From HGM04593 sp045654645 (GTDB taxonomy: Bacteria; Bacteroidota; Bacteroidia; Bacteroidales; Bacteroidaceae), in contig JAZONR010000058.1 of the NCBI GenBank assembly GCA_045654645.1, positions 1 to 41,632 on the forward strand: a DNA stretch of 41,632 bases, read 5' to 3'. The position numbers were made by a program, and so were the translations under genes. Below are positions 26,523 to 36,969 of the stretch, in pieces (position 1 is the stretch's first letter; each line of letters starts with the position of its first letter). The notes beneath the pieces were generated by a model. It had not been told where the DNA came from, made no database searches, and worked only from the letters and a program-made list of their open reading frames with translations.

Positions 26523-28196
26523 GTGGAGAAGAACGGAAAGAACATATCTACAAAGAGACTGCTTGTGTGGTTGTGGCGCAACTCGCGCGGCACACGCAAA
26601 CAGGCAATAATAAACACCTGTGTGGGATTGTTGGACGTGGTGAGCCAGTTGCTGTGGGTAATCGCCTGCAAGCAGGCCATAGACATTGCCACCGGCAATG
26701 ACAGCGGCTCGCTTACAACGACCGGTATTCTCATTGGAGCGCTTATGCTGGTACAGATTACATCGAGAGCGGCAAGCCGATGGATTCACTCGGTGGCGGG
26801 CAACAAGGTGCGCAACAGGATGCGCCGCGAAGCCTTTGCCCGACTTCTGCGCTGCGACTGGCTGCATCTGCAACGCCACCACACAGGCGACCTCACCAAC
26901 AGGCTCGAGGGCGATGTGAGCAGCATCACATCTCTTATGACAGAGGTTATACCATCGACAGTTGTTGCAGCAACACAGCTGCTGGCATCATTCGTGCTTC
27001 TCTTCACTATGAGCCCGATGCTTGCCGTGGCGGTGTTTATAATACTGCCTGTGAGCCTGCTTGTCAGTAGAGTATATGTAAATAAAATGCGCAAGCTCAA
27101 CCGCGAAGTGCGCGACAGCGACAGCCGCATCCAGTCGGTGCTGCAGGAGAGCTTGCAACACAAGGAACTGATAAAATCACTTGAGCAGAACGACTCTACC
27201 GAGAAACAGTTGGGAGAGCTGCAGAAGAGACTGCAGACACAGATTGCCGACCGCACAAAATTCTCGCTTGGCGCCTACACACTTGTGCAACTGGGCTTTG
27301 CCGTGGGCTACCTTGTAGCTTTTATGTGGGGCGTAGCAAGCCTGCGCGACGGAGTGATAACCTATGGCACAATGGCAGCCTATTTGCAATTGGTGGGACT
27401 AATCCAGCGCCCCACAATGGATTTGAGCCGTTACCTTCCGGGCATAGTGTCATCACTTACAGCAGCCGAGCGAATGTATGAGCTCGAGGATATGCCAATG
27501 GAGCTGCAGGGCGATGCCATAATGTTCAAGGAGACTGCCGGCGTGCGCTTCAACGGCGTTACATTCAGATACGAGGAGGGCAAGCGTTTCATTCTCAACA
27601 ACTTCTCATTCGACTTCCCGCCCAACAGCTGCACCGCCATAGTGGGTGAGACCGGTGCCGGAAAGACCACGCTGATACGCCTGCTCATTGCCCTGATAAA
27701 CCCGCTCGAGGGAAACATAGAGCTCTACAACAGCAACGAGAAACACCTCTCATCAACGCTCACAAGACGCAATTTTGTGTACATACCACAGGGCAACAGC
27801 CTTGTGAGCGGCAGCATAAGGGAGAACCTTCTGATGGGCGACCCCAATGCCACCGAGGAGCAGATGCTGCAGGCACTGCACACCGCCTGTGCCGACTATG
27901 TGATGGAGCTGCCCAACGGGCTCGACACACATATTGCCGAAAAGGGCGGCGGCCTGAGCGAAGGACAGGCACAGCGCATTGCTGTGGCAAGGTCGATATT
28001 GCGACCGGGAAGCATACTTATCCTTGACGAAGTTACATCGGCACTTGATGAGGAGACCGAGCAGGAGATGCTGCGCAGGCTCACGCAAAGCCAAATTGGG
28101 AAAACCCTGATATTTGTAACACACCGCCCTGCCGTCATCGACTACTGCAGCCAGGTGCTGCGCATAGTGAAACCGCCCAAGCCCCAACAGGCTTGA
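26523..28196 (+). CDS. ABC exporter, fused permease and ATPase
   Basis: 557 residues. Six membrane helices (about 28-300) form the ABC type IV exporter permease, followed by the ATPase: Walker A GETGAGKT (Lys381), VYIPQGNSLVSGSIRENLL (Q-loop), the signature LSEGQ (478-482), Walker B LILDE (Asp502, Glu503), and the switch His in FVTHRP. It works as a homodimer or heterodimer to export a lipid, peptide or drug; the substrate is not readable. The start is GTG at 26523, since an in-frame stop lies two codons upstream and the next Met is inside the membrane domain. Single-gene unit with its own terminator. Confidence 0.92.
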   Translation: MEKNGKNISTKRLLVWLWRNSRGTRKQAIINTCVGLLDVVSQLLWVIACKQAIDIATGNDSGSLTTTGILIGALMLVQITSRAASRWIHSVAGNKVRNRMRREAFARLLRCDWLHLQRHHTGDLTNRLEGDVSSITSLMTEVIPSTVVAATQLLASFVLLFTMSPMLAVAVFIILPVSLLVSRVYVNKMRKLNREVRDSDSRIQSVLQESLQHKELIKSLEQNDSTEKQLGELQKRLQTQIADRTKFSLGAYTLVQLGFAVGYLVAFMWGVASLRDGVITYGTMAAYLQLVGLIQRPTMDLSRYLPGIVSSLTAAERMYELEDMPMELQGDAIMFKETAGVRFNGVTFRYEEGKRFILNNFSFDFPPNSCTAIVGETGAGKTTLIRLLIALINPLEGNIELYNSNEKHLSSTLTRRNFVYIPQGNSLVSGSIRENLLMGDPNATEEQMLQALHTACADYVMELPNGLDTHIAEKGGGLSEGQAQRIAVARSILRPGSILILDEVTSALDEETEQEMLRRLTQSQIGKTLIFVTHRPAVIDYCSQVLRIVKPPKPQQA

Positions 28197-28204
28197 CACA
28201 TAAG

Positions 28205-28229
28205 AAACACCCCACGCGGGTGTTTTTTT
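28205..28229 (+). terminator. Intrinsic terminator after the ABC transporter
   Basis: 8-bp stem (aaacaccc at 28205-28212, gggtgttt at 28218-28225) running into a T tract that ends at 28229. It lies 9 bases after the stop. Confidence 0.85.
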
Positions 28230-28306
28230 AATTGATAAGATAATTGCGACGCAATAAATCAATGAAAACACCGTTTTGTAAAAGATAAATAAAATTTAAA
28301 GAGATT

Positions 28307-28897
28307 ATGATTGAATACTTGAGAGGGGAACTTGCCGAGCTTACACCGGCCACAGCCATAATTGAGTGCGGTGGCGTGGGCTATGAGACCAGCATCACCC
28401 TTAACACATACAGCGCACTGCAGGGAAAGAAAGAGGTTAAAGTTTATGTCTATGAGGTTATTCGCGAGGATGCTCACCAGCTCTTCGGTTTCAGCAACAA
28501 GGAGGAGCGTGAACTGTTCCTGTTGCTAATCTCTGTTTCGGGCATTGGCGGCAACACCGCACGCACCATATTGTCGGCATTCACTGTGGGCGAGTTGTGC
28601 GAGGCCATTGCCACAGGCAACGAGGTGGCAATAAAGAGTGTCAAGGGCATAGGCCTTAAGACGGCACAAAGACTCATTGTAGACCTCAAGGACAAGATAA
28701 AGGGCATAAGCAGCCATCCCGGCGCCACACCCATTGCAGCCACAGTGAGCAACGAGGCTGTCGAGGGCGCCGTATCGGCCCTTGTGATGCTTGGCTTCCC
28801 GGCTGCCGCAGCAGGCAAGGTGGTGCAATCCATTGCCAAGAGCGAGCCCAATGCCACCATAGAGCAACTGATTAAACTGGCGCTTAAACAGCTCTAA
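28307..28897 (+). CDS. ruvA: Holliday junction branch migration protein RuvA
   Basis: 196 residues, normal length. RuvA tetramers bind Holliday junctions and load the RuvB motor. Evidence: the start MIEYLRGELAEL, then VGYETSI and a DAHQLFGFSNKEERELF segment in domain I; tandem helix-hairpin-helix motifs SVSGIGGNTA and SVKGIGLKTAQRLI in domain II; and the small C-terminal RuvB-binding domain after a linker (about 150-196). It leads sprA with a 15-base gap, a gene order common in Bacteroidales. Confidence 0.97.
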   Translation: MIEYLRGELAELTPATAIIECGGVGYETSITLNTYSALQGKKEVKVYVYEVIREDAHQLFGFSNKEERELFLLLISVSGIGGNTARTILSAFTVGELCEAIATGNEVAIKSVKGIGLKTAQRLIVDLKDKIKGISSHPGATPIAATVSNEAVEGAVSALVMLGFPAAAAGKVVQSIAKSEPNATIEQLIKLALKQL

Positions 28898-28912
28898 AGA
28901 GACTACCCCACT

Positions 28913-31900
28913 ATGAAAAGACGCACGTTCATTCTGCTTACTCTGCTGTTTGTGGCAACATTTGTTGCTGCACAGGGCGACGTGCGCAGCGACTCATTGC
29001 GCCGGTCATTGAGAAGTGGGAGAACAGTTACCAACAGCCGCGACGTTACAGCCGACACAATAGAGGCACGCTACCCTGTTGCCGAGATATTGCCATCAAA
29101 AATAGAGGACACCAGGCAGCTGCCACTTGACCTGAAGTCCCCGTCGAACATCATCACCGACACCCTCTACAACGACAAGGACACCACCTATCTCATAAGC
29201 ACCCGCCTGGGCAACACCTTGCTTGGAGCGCCCATACTGCTGAGACCCGAGGAGTATGCCAAATGGCAGGAGCGCTCAATGATGAGCAACTATTTCAAGA
29301 AGAAGAACTATGAGGCTTGGGAGAGTGCCAACAAGAAGGATAAGTTCGACTTCACCGATATGCACTTTGACCTGGGACCTGCCGAGAAGATTTTCGGCCC
29401 GGGTGGTGTGCGCATAAAGACGCAGGGAAGCGCCGAGCTGAAGATTGGCTACTCGATACAGAGCATCGACAACCCGGCACTGCCGTCGCGCAGCAGAATG
29501 ACAAACAGCTTCGACTTTGATGAGAAGATAAACCTTAATATGCGAGGCAGCGTGGGCGACAAGATGAATATGGACTTCAACTACAACACCGAGGCCACAT
29601 TCAGCTACGACGCCAAGAAAATCAACCTCAAATATGAGGGCAAGGAGGATGAGGTAATAAAGCTTCTTGAGGCGGGAAACGTGTCATTCCCCACAAATTC
29701 AAGCCTCATCAAGGGCGCATCGTCGCTCTTTGGTGTGAGAGCCGATATGCAGTTCGGCAAGCTCTTGCTGCAAACAGTGCTGTCGCAGAAAACATCCAAC
29801 AGCACTGTGGTAAACTCCAAGGGCGGAACACAGCTCACCACATTCGAGATTGAGATTTCGAACTATGACGAGAACAAGCACTTCTTCCTGGCACACTATT
29901 TCCGCGACAACTATGACCGCTCAATGTCGCAGCTGCCAACAATTTTGTCGGGCGTGCACATCAACCGCATAGAGGTGTGGGTTACCAACAAGGCCAGCGA
30001 CTACAACAACCCGCGTAACCTTGTGGCCTTTACCGATATTGCCGAGCACAGCCACATAAGCAACGATGTGTGGGAACCAACCAGCGGTTCTGCCATTCCG
30101 CACAACGGCGCCAACAACCTATATAGCAAGATAACCACCGAGCACGCCGCAATGCGCGATATCGACCAGGCCAACATTGAGCTTGGCAAAATAGAGGGAA
30201 TAAACGGTGGCAGCGACTATGAAAAGCTCTCCAATGCAAGGCTGCTGTCGTCATCGGAATATACCCTAAACGCCGCATTGGGTTTTATCTCACTGAAGAC
30301 CCCTCTGCGCGCCGATGAGGTGTTGGCTGTGGCCTACGAATACACCTACGGCGGACAGACATACCAGGTTGGTGAATTCTCGAGCGACGTAAAGGAGTCC
30401 AAGGCCACAATGTTTGTGAAGCTGCTGAAGCCAAACGCCTGCTCGCCCAAGAACGGCTGCTGGGACCTTATGATGAAGAATGTCTATTCGTTGGGCACAC
30501 GCAACCTGCAGGGCACCGACTTTAAGCTCGACATCTACTATGCCAGCGACAGCCTTGGAACAAACATCACCTATCTGCCCGAAGAGGATTTGAAGAAAAA
30601 GACTCTGCTGCAGTTTATGTCGCTCGACAGGCTCGACAGCAACAACAGCAAGGAGAATCCCAACGGCATCTTCGACTACATTCCCGGCTACACGGTAGAC
30701 CCTGCATCGGGTCGCATATTCTTCCCGTCGGTGGAGCCATTCGGCAACTACCTGAGGGAGAAGATAGGCAACGATACCATTGCCGATAAATATGTGTTCC
30801 AGGAGCTCTATGACAAAACCCGCACAGAGGCAAAGCAGATGGCCGAGAAGGATAAATTCTACCTCATTGGAGAGTACACCGGAAGCGCAGCCAACGTAAT
30901 ACAGACAGGGGCTACCAACATTCCACGCGGCTCGGTGGTTGTTACCGCCGGCGGCGTTACACTTGTAGAGAACAGCGACTACCAGGTAGACTACTCATCG
31001 GGAACGGTAACAATCCTTAACCAGAACATCATTGACGCAGGAACAAACGTGCAGGTATCGCTCGAGAGCAACACTGCATTCAATATGCAGCGCAAGACTG
31101 TGTTGGGCCTCAACTGGGCCTATGAATTCTCGGATGATTTCAAGTTTGGCGGTACTCTTATGTCGCTATCGGAAAAGCCGCTAACCACAAAAGTAGATAT
31201 GGGGTCGGAGCCGCTGCAGAACTTCCTGTGGGGCTTCAACCTGTCGTGGAAGAAGCAAAGCCAATGGCTCACCAATATAATAGACCTTCTGCCGCTCATC
31301 AGTTGCACTGCACCATCATCAATAAGCCTTTCGGCCGAATTTGCGAGGTTGGAGGCCGGCACATCGGATGAGGTGCAGAGCGAAGCATCATATATCGATG
31401 ACTTTGAGAACAGCGAGAATGGCATTGACATCTCCTCGCCGTCGCAATGGATGCTCTCATCATTGCCCCAGGGTATGCCATACAGCAACCTCACGAATGA
31501 CATACGCACAGGCTATAACCGCGCGCGCATCAGCTGGTACACCATTGACCCGCTTTTCACACGTCGCAGCTCATCGCTTACGCCGGCCCACATAAAGAGC
31601 GATATGGAGCAGCTCTCCAACCACTATGTGCGCGAGGTATATGAGCGCGAGCTCTACCCCAACAAGGAGTCTACCTATGGCGAGTCATCGACACTGTCGT
31701 TGTTCAACGTAACCTACTACCCCGATGAGCGCGGCCCATATAACCTTGATACAGACCTGAACGCCGACGGAAAACTCAACAACCCGGAAAAGCGTTGGGG
31801 CGGTATCACACGCCAACTCACCACCACCGACTTTGAAGGTGCCAACATACAATATATAGAGTTCTGGCTGCTCGACCCCTTTATCTATGAACCCACATCG

Positions 31901-34900
31901 GCAGGCGGAGACCTCTACTTCAACCTGGGCGAGGTATCAGAGGATATTCTAAAAGACGGAAAGAAGTTCTATGAGAACGGACTGCCTGCCAAAGGCAACA
32001 GCCACACCTATGAAGAGACTGTGTGGGGCCGCGTACCCACAACAACCAGCCTTGTCTATGCATTCGACAACAATTCGGACAGCCGCGACCAGCAGGACAC
32101 AGGACTCAATGGCCTGAGCAGCGCCGAAGAGGCAGAATTCACCACATACAAGGAGTACCTTGCCACGATTAAAAGCATTGTGAAGCCTGAGGTGTATGAA
32201 AGCTTTGCTGCCGACCCTGCCGGCGACAGGTACCACTATTTCCGCGGAAGCGACTATGACGCCCAGCAGCGCAGCATCATAGAGCGCTACAAATACTATA
32301 ACAACAGCGAGGGCAACTCACCAAGCGACAGCGAAGAGGAATTCAGCAGTGCTGCCAAGACAACACCCGACGTGGAAGATGCCAACCAGGACTTCACAAT
32401 GGATGAGTATGAGAATTTCTTCCAGTATCATATATCCCTGGTCCCCGATAAGATGAAGGTGGGAGAGAACTACATCACCGACGTGCGTTCTGTTACCACA
32501 AAGCTGCGCAACGGCAAATCGGAGAGCGTGAACTGGTACAAGTTCCGTATTCCCATAGATGAATACGTTGAGACTGTGGGTAACTCTATGCGAGACTTTA
32601 CATCGATACGTTTCATACGTATGTATCTCACAAACTTCAAGAGCCCCGTAACACTGCGCTTTGCCACAATGCAGTTGGTGCGCGGCGATTGGCGTCCCTA
32701 TCTTCAGCCCATAGCCTCGAAGAACAACGCAGCCCCCACCATTTCGGGCGAGTTCACCACATCGGCGGTGAGCATCGAGGAGCACGGCGACAGAAAGCCT
32801 GTAAACTATGTGTTGCCACCGGGCGTTACACGCATCATAGACCCCAGCCAGCCACAGTTGCGCCAGGACAATGAACAGGCCCTGGCACTCAATGTGAACA
32901 ACCTGGGCAGCAAGGAGTCTCGCGCAGTCTACAAGAAGAGCAACCTCGACATACGCCAATATGAACGCATACAGCTCTTCATCCACGCCGAGGCACCGGA
33001 GATTGACGCCACACAGCTTTCCGACAATGACCTGTCGCTATTCGTGCGCCTGGGCTCGGACTACAAGAGCAACTACTATGAGTATGAAGTGCCGCTGGCA
33101 CTCACACCACACGGCTCCTACGACGGCAACAGCACTGCCGCCGCATCCATTGTGTGGCCGCAGGAGAATATGATTGACATACCTCTCAACAAGCTCAGCG
33201 ACATAAAGGTGCGCCGCAACACGCTGCGCAACAGCAACGCCGAGGGAGTGAGCAACACCACCATCTACAGCGAGTATGACAGCGATATGCCCAAAAACAG
33301 AATAAGCATCGTCGGAAGCCCCTCGCTGGGACAGGTGAAGGTGATGATGATTGGTGTGCGCAACAACAGTTCAAGCAACAAATCGGCAACAGTGTGGGTA
33401 AACGAGATGCGCCTGTTGGGCTTCAACAACAAGAGCGGTTGGGCAGCACAGGGCAACCTCAATATCAAGCTGAGCGACATTGGCTCGTTTGCTGCACAAG
33501 GAAAGATTGAGACTGCCGGCTTTGGCGGCCTCGAGGAGAAGTTGGCCGCACGCCGCACCGATGACTACTATCGCTACTCACTCACCGGCACAATAGATGT
33601 GGGACGCCTGCTACCGCAGTCGTTCAAGGTGTCGGTACCCACCTATTATTCGTTCACCGAGGAGGTTACATCGCCACTCTACAGCCCGTTTGACACAGAC
33701 CTTGAGCTCAATGATGTGCTCGACACCTACAACGATGCCGGCAGGGACTCGCTGAAGAACATTGCCGAGGTGCACTCTGTAATGCGCAACTTCAGCGTGA
33801 GCAACGCCAAGGTGAACATTGCAAGCAAAACACCTATGCCCTACGACCCGGCAAACATCAGCCTGAGTTTCTCCCACTCATCGACCGACAACAGCGGAAG
33901 CACCGTAAGCTGGGAGAACAGGGTAAACTGGAAAGCATCACTCAGCTACAACTATGCCAGCCCCATAAAGACCATCAAGCCCTTTGCCAAGATGAAGAGC
34001 AAGTCGAAGTGGTTGAAAATACTAAAGGAGTGGGGCATTAACCCATTGCCACAGTCGCTGGCGATGAACACCGACCTCACACGCAGCTACCACGAGCTGC
34101 AGCGCCGCGACCTTCAGGCACTATCCGATGGCAATGATATACCGCTCACCTTCTCGCAGCAGTTCAACTGGAACCGCTCGATGGCAATGAAGTGGGACCC
34201 CACAACAAACCTAAGGATGAGCCTTAACACTGGCACAAATGCCGAAGTTGAAGAGCCCTTCCTGCCAGTGAACAAGGATAAATACCCCAACGAGTATGAG
34301 ATGTGGAAAGACTCGGTAAAGATGAGCCTTGCAAGCCTGGGCCGTCCGTTGGCATATCAGCAAAGCTTCAATGCCTCATATACCTTGCCGCTCAACAAGT
34401 TGCCTATATTTGAATGGCTCACTGCCGATGCAAGCTATGCAGGCACATACAACTGGCAGCGCGGCAACAGGGTTGGTGGAGTGAATACCGGCAACAACAT
34501 TGCCAACAAGCGCAACATATCGCTCAAGGCTTCTATGAATTTTGAGAAGCTATATAACATTATCCCCTACCTCGAGGAGACCAACAAGCGCTTTGCAAGC
34601 AACAAGAAGCAGAAATCATCAAAGACACGCAAGCCCAAGATTGAAAAGCCCAAGCCCTTCAATAAAGAAATCAGGCTGAAGCGCGATACAACCGTAACCC
34701 TTGCCCACAACCTGAAGAACAAGAAGATTGAGGTTACGGCACGCACCAAGGATGGCGAGAAATACAAGCTCAAATACAAGGTGCTCGATGAGAACAAGAT
34801 TCTCATCAAGAACCTCGACAGCATAAGCATAAAGGTTACCGTGATAGCCCAGGCAAAGAGCAGCGAACGCAGCAAGTTTGCAATGGCGATGCAATACCCC

Positions 34901-36277
34901 ACCCGTGTGCTTATGATGCTGCGCAGCGCATCAATAAACTACACCAACGCCTATGCAATGAACCTACCCGGCTTTATGCCCAACGCGGGAGATATCTTTG
35001 GCCAGAACAAGGTGAACGGCATCTATGCTCCCGGCCTTGACTTTGCTTTCGGCCTCACCGATGACAGCTACCTTGCCAAGGCACACAAACGGAACTGGCT
35101 GCTGCGCAACGACAGCATAGCTGCACAGGCTACATCAACGGCTGCCGAGGACCTGCAGGCAAGAGCCACACTTGAGCCGTTCAAGGATTTCAAGATCGAC
35201 CTTAACGCAAGCTGGACACGCAACAACAGCAATAGCATACAGTTTATGTATGACGGTATGCCCACCAACGAATCGGGTGGTTTCTCAATGACAACCATCA
35301 CCATAGGCACATCATTTGGTGGCGGCAATGCCGGCAACAACTATCGCTCGGCAGCATACGACAAGTTCGTTGGCAAGCTTGACAGCCGCCGCAAGGAGCT
35401 TGAAGAGATGTATAGAGGGTGTAAGTACCCCAATTCCGAGCAGATATACGACCCGACCAACGGCGGTGTGGACAAATACTCGGCCGACGTGATGATACCC
35501 GCCTTCCTGGATGCCTACACAGGCATTGGCGGCAGCGACATATTCCCCAGAATGTTGAGTATGCTGCCCAACTGGAAGATAAAGTATTCGGGCCTCTCCA
35601 AGCTGCCTTTCTTTGAAAAGTATTTCAAGAGCGTGAACATTGAACACGGCTACAAGAGCGTCTATGCGGTAGGAAGCTACAGCACATACGCCACATATAT
35701 GGAAACCAACGGATTGGGTTTTGTAAACAGCACCACAACAGGGCTTCCCGTGCCGGGCAGCCGCTACAACATTGGTGCAGTGTCGATAAACGAGAGCTTC
35801 TCGCCACTCATTGGCGTTGATGTAACCACAAAATTCAACCTCAATGTGGGTGCCAAGTTCATTAAGTCTCGCACTATGAACCTTAGCCTCACCGCTATTC
35901 AATTGGTGGAGACACAGAACCAGGAAATAGCCGTAAACGTAGGCTACAAGATTCTCAACGTAAGACTGTTTGGAGGCGGCAAAAAAGCCAGCAAGGAGAA
36001 ACAGAAGAGCAGCGGCAACGACATCAACATACGCGCCGACTTCTCCTACAAGAACGCAGCATCGATATGCCGCAGCATTGACAAGGGCACCACACAGGCC
36101 ACAAGCGGAAACAAGTCATTCAACTACTCCGTTACAGCCGATTATGCCTACAGCAAGATGCTCACCTTCAGCCTCTACTTTGACAGGCAGAAGACCTTGC
36201 CGCTCATATCGGCAAACTCCTACCCCACGGCGACAACCGATTTTGGCATTAGTATGAAATTCTCACTGACAAGATAA
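28913..36277 (+). CDS. sprA: SprA/Sov, T9SS outer-membrane translocon
   Basis: 2454 residues, the usual giant size of SprA (about 2400-2500 in related bacteria). A signal peptide (RRTFILLTLLFVATFVAAQ) precedes repeated beta-barrel strands. SprA-type stretches include FDLGPAEKIFGPGGVRIKTQGSAEL, YNTEATFSYDAKKINLKYEG and NYDENKHFFLAHYFRDNYD. The C-terminal barrel strand ends FGISMKFSLTR. It forms the large outer-membrane pore through which T9SS cargo leaves the periplasm. Two cargo-like proteins with T9SS tails are encoded in this window. Residues about 1897-1990 form a Lys-rich insert. Other T9SS genes (porK, L, M, N, V) are not here. It is followed 7 bases later by an L,D-transpeptidase gene. 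Confidence 0.95.
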   Translation: MKRRTFILLTLLFVATFVAAQGDVRSDSLRRSLRSGRTVTNSRDVTADTIEARYPVAEILPSKIEDTRQLPLDLKSPSNIITDTLYNDKDTTYLISTRLGNTLLGAPILLRPEEYAKWQERSMMSNYFKKKNYEAWESANKKDKFDFTDMHFDLGPAEKIFGPGGVRIKTQGSAELKIGYSIQSIDNPALPSRSRMTNSFDFDEKINLNMRGSVGDKMNMDFNYNTEATFSYDAKKINLKYEGKEDEVIKLLEAGNVSFPTNSSLIKGASSLFGVRADMQFGKLLLQTVLSQKTSNSTVVNSKGGTQLTTFEIEISNYDENKHFFLAHYFRDNYDRSMSQLPTILSGVHINRIEVWVTNKASDYNNPRNLVAFTDIAEHSHISNDVWEPTSGSAIPHNGANNLYSKITTEHAAMRDIDQANIELGKIEGINGGSDYEKLSNARLLSSSEYTLNAALGFISLKTPLRADEVLAVAYEYTYGGQTYQVGEFSSDVKESKATMFVKLLKPNACSPKNGCWDLMMKNVYSLGTRNLQGTDFKLDIYYASDSLGTNITYLPEEDLKKKTLLQFMSLDRLDSNNSKENPNGIFDYIPGYTVDPASGRIFFPSVEPFGNYLREKIGNDTIADKYVFQELYDKTRTEAKQMAEKDKFYLIGEYTGSAANVIQTGATNIPRGSVVVTAGGVTLVENSDYQVDYSSGTVTILNQNIIDAGTNVQVSLESNTAFNMQRKTVLGLNWAYEFSDDFKFGGTLMSLSEKPLTTKVDMGSEPLQNFLWGFNLSWKKQSQWLTNIIDLLPLISCTAPSSISLSAEFARLEAGTSDEVQSEASYIDDFENSENGIDISSPSQWMLSSLPQGMPYSNLTNDIRTGYNRARISWYTIDPLFTRRSSSLTPAHIKSDMEQLSNHYVREVYERELYPNKESTYGESSTLSLFNVTYYPDERGPYNLDTDLNADGKLNNPEKRWGGITRQLTTTDFEGANIQYIEFWLLDPFIYEPTSAGGDLYFNLGEVSEDILKDGKKFYENGLPAKGNSHTYEETVWGRVPTTTSLVYAFDNNSDSRDQQDTGLNGLSSAEEAEFTTYKEYLATIKSIVKPEVYESFAADPAGDRYHYFRGSDYDAQQRSIIERYKYYNNSEGNSPSDSEEEFSSAAKTTPDVEDANQDFTMDEYENFFQYHISLVPDKMKVGENYITDVRSVTTKLRNGKSESVNWYKFRIPIDEYVETVGNSMRDFTSIRFIRMYLTNFKSPVTLRFATMQLVRGDWRPYLQPIASKNNAAPTISGEFTTSAVSIEEHGDRKPVNYVLPPGVTRIIDPSQPQLRQDNEQALALNVNNLGSKESRAVYKKSNLDIRQYERIQLFIHAEAPEIDATQLSDNDLSLFVRLGSDYKSNYYEYEVPLALTPHGSYDGNSTAAASIVWPQENMIDIPLNKLSDIKVRRNTLRNSNAEGVSNTTIYSEYDSDMPKNRISIVGSPSLGQVKVMMIGVRNNSSSNKSATVWVNEMRLLGFNNKSGWAAQGNLNIKLSDIGSFAAQGKIETAGFGGLEEKLAARRTDDYYRYSLTGTIDVGRLLPQSFKVSVPTYYSFTEEVTSPLYSPFDTDLELNDVLDTYNDAGRDSLKNIAEVHSVMRNFSVSNAKVNIASKTPMPYDPANISLSFSHSSTDNSGSTVSWENRVNWKASLSYNYASPIKTIKPFAKMKSKSKWLKILKEWGINPLPQSLAMNTDLTRSYHELQRRDLQALSDGNDIPLTFSQQFNWNRSMAMKWDPTTNLRMSLNTGTNAEVEEPFLPVNKDKYPNEYEMWKDSVKMSLASLGRPLAYQQSFNASYTLPLNKLPIFEWLTADASYAGTYNWQRGNRVGGVNTGNNIANKRNISLKASMNFEKLYNIIPYLEETNKRFASNKKQKSSKTRKPKIEKPKPFNKEIRLKRDTTVTLAHNLKNKKIEVTARTKDGEKYKLKYKVLDENKILIKNLDSISIKVTVIAQAKSSERSKFAMAMQYPTRVLMMLRSASINYTNAYAMNLPGFMPNAGDIFGQNKVNGIYAPGLDFAFGLTDDSYLAKAHKRNWLLRNDSIAAQATSTAAEDLQARATLEPFKDFKIDLNASWTRNNSNSIQFMYDGMPTNESGGFSMTTITIGTSFGGGNAGNNYRSAAYDKFVGKLDSRRKELEEMYRGCKYPNSEQIYDPTNGGVDKYSADVMIPAFLDAYTGIGGSDIFPRMLSMLPNWKIKYSGLSKLPFFEKYFKSVNIEHGYKSVYAVGSYSTYATYMETNGLGFVNSTTTGLPVPGSRYNIGAVSINESFSPLIGVDVTTKFNLNVGAKFIKSRTMNLSLTAIQLVETQNQEIAVNVGYKILNVRLFGGGKKASKEKQKSSGNDINIRADFSYKNAASICRSIDKGTTQATSGNKSFNYSVTADYAYSKMLTFSLYFDRQKTLPLISANSYPTATTDFGISMKFSLTR

Positions 36278-36284
36278 CGTATTT

Positions 36285-36779
36285 ATGAAAAAGAAAAGCA
36301 TAATTGCAATGCTGTTACTAATTGCCCTACCAATGGTTTCAGCAGCCGAAAACCGCATAATAGTCTCAAAAAGAGCACTGCAGCTCTATGTTGTAAATGA
36401 GAAGAATGACACTGTGTTCCAATGCCCGATAGCTTGCGGAAAGAACTATGGCAACAAAACCAAGGTTGGCGATAACAAGACCCCCGAGGGGGAGTTTAAA
36501 ATAAAGATGATGTATGACGCTACATCCTGGAAACACGATTTTGGCGACGGCCAGGGTGTGCGTGAAGGAGCCTACGGACCACTCTTTTTCAGGCTCAACG
36601 TACCCGGATTCAATGATATTGGCATACACGGGACCATTTTCCCTCAGAGCATTGGCACCCGCAGCAGCGAGGGGTGCGTGAGACTTAAGAACGAGGACAT
36701 AAAAGTTCTCTACCGCCACTGCCACAACGGGATGAGGGTTACAATAGAACCCGATGAGGTTGAAACAACAAATGAGTGA
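36285..36779 (+). CDS. L,D-transpeptidase (YkuD family)
   Basis: 164 residues with a signal peptide (MKKKSIIAMLLLIALPMVSA). YkuD features: ALQLYVVN near 30, IACGKNYGNKT, TPEGEFKI, then DIGIHGT and the catalytic Cys131 in RSSEGCVRL. It would form meso-DAP cross-links or attach proteins to peptidoglycan in the periplasm. It starts 7 bases after sprA, so it is likely co-transcribed with the translocon gene. A large hairpin shared with the convergent tRNA follows its stop. Confidence 0.92.
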   Translation: MKKKSIIAMLLLIALPMVSAAENRIIVSKRALQLYVVNEKNDTVFQCPIACGKNYGNKTKVGDNKTPEGEFKIKMMYDATSWKHDFGDGQGVREGAYGPLFFRLNVPGFNDIGIHGTIFPQSIGTRSSEGCVRLKNEDIKVLYRHCHNGMRVTIEPDEVETTNE

Positions 36780-36798
36780 AGCGAGAAACGTGTATATG

Positions 36799-36840
36799 TA
36801 CAAATCCACGCCAACAGCGCGCTGTTGGCGGGGATTTGTA
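36799..36840. terminator. Shared terminator hairpin of the L,D-transpeptidase and tRNA-Arg
   Basis: 20-bp stem with one mismatch: 36799-36818 pairs with 36821-36840, 2-base gap. Its right edge overlaps the last two bases of the tRNA (36839-36840). It ends transcription from both sides. Confidence 0.8.
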
Positions 36841-36910
36841 CCTCGGTCGGGAATCGAACCCGAATCTAAGTCTTAGGAGGACCTTATTCTATCCATTGAA
36901 CTACCAAGGC
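36839..36910 (-). tRNA. tRNA-Arg (anticodon CCT)
   Basis: On the minus strand the RNA begins GCCTTGG and ends CCGAGGT plus discriminator A; the acceptor stem pairs with two G-U at most. D-arm GTTC/GAAT; anticodon stem AGGTC/GACTT around the loop CTCCTAA give anticodon CCT, which reads AGG. The T-arm is TCGGG-TTCGATT-CCCGA. It is 72 bases, and no CCA is encoded, which is usual in this phylum. Confidence 0.95.
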
Positions 36911-36937
36911 AGGTGAAAACCCGCTGCTTTCACGGCG

Positions 36938-36969
36938 CGAAGATACAACAATTATTCGCAAACTTCAAA
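36938..36969 (-). promoter_or_regulatory. Promoter of tRNA-Arg
   Basis: On the minus strand TTTG (complement of 36966-36969) is followed after 20 bases by TATCTTCG (complement of 36938-36945), a 7 of 8 match to TAnnTTTG. The tRNA 5' end lies 28 bases further on. Confidence 0.6.
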
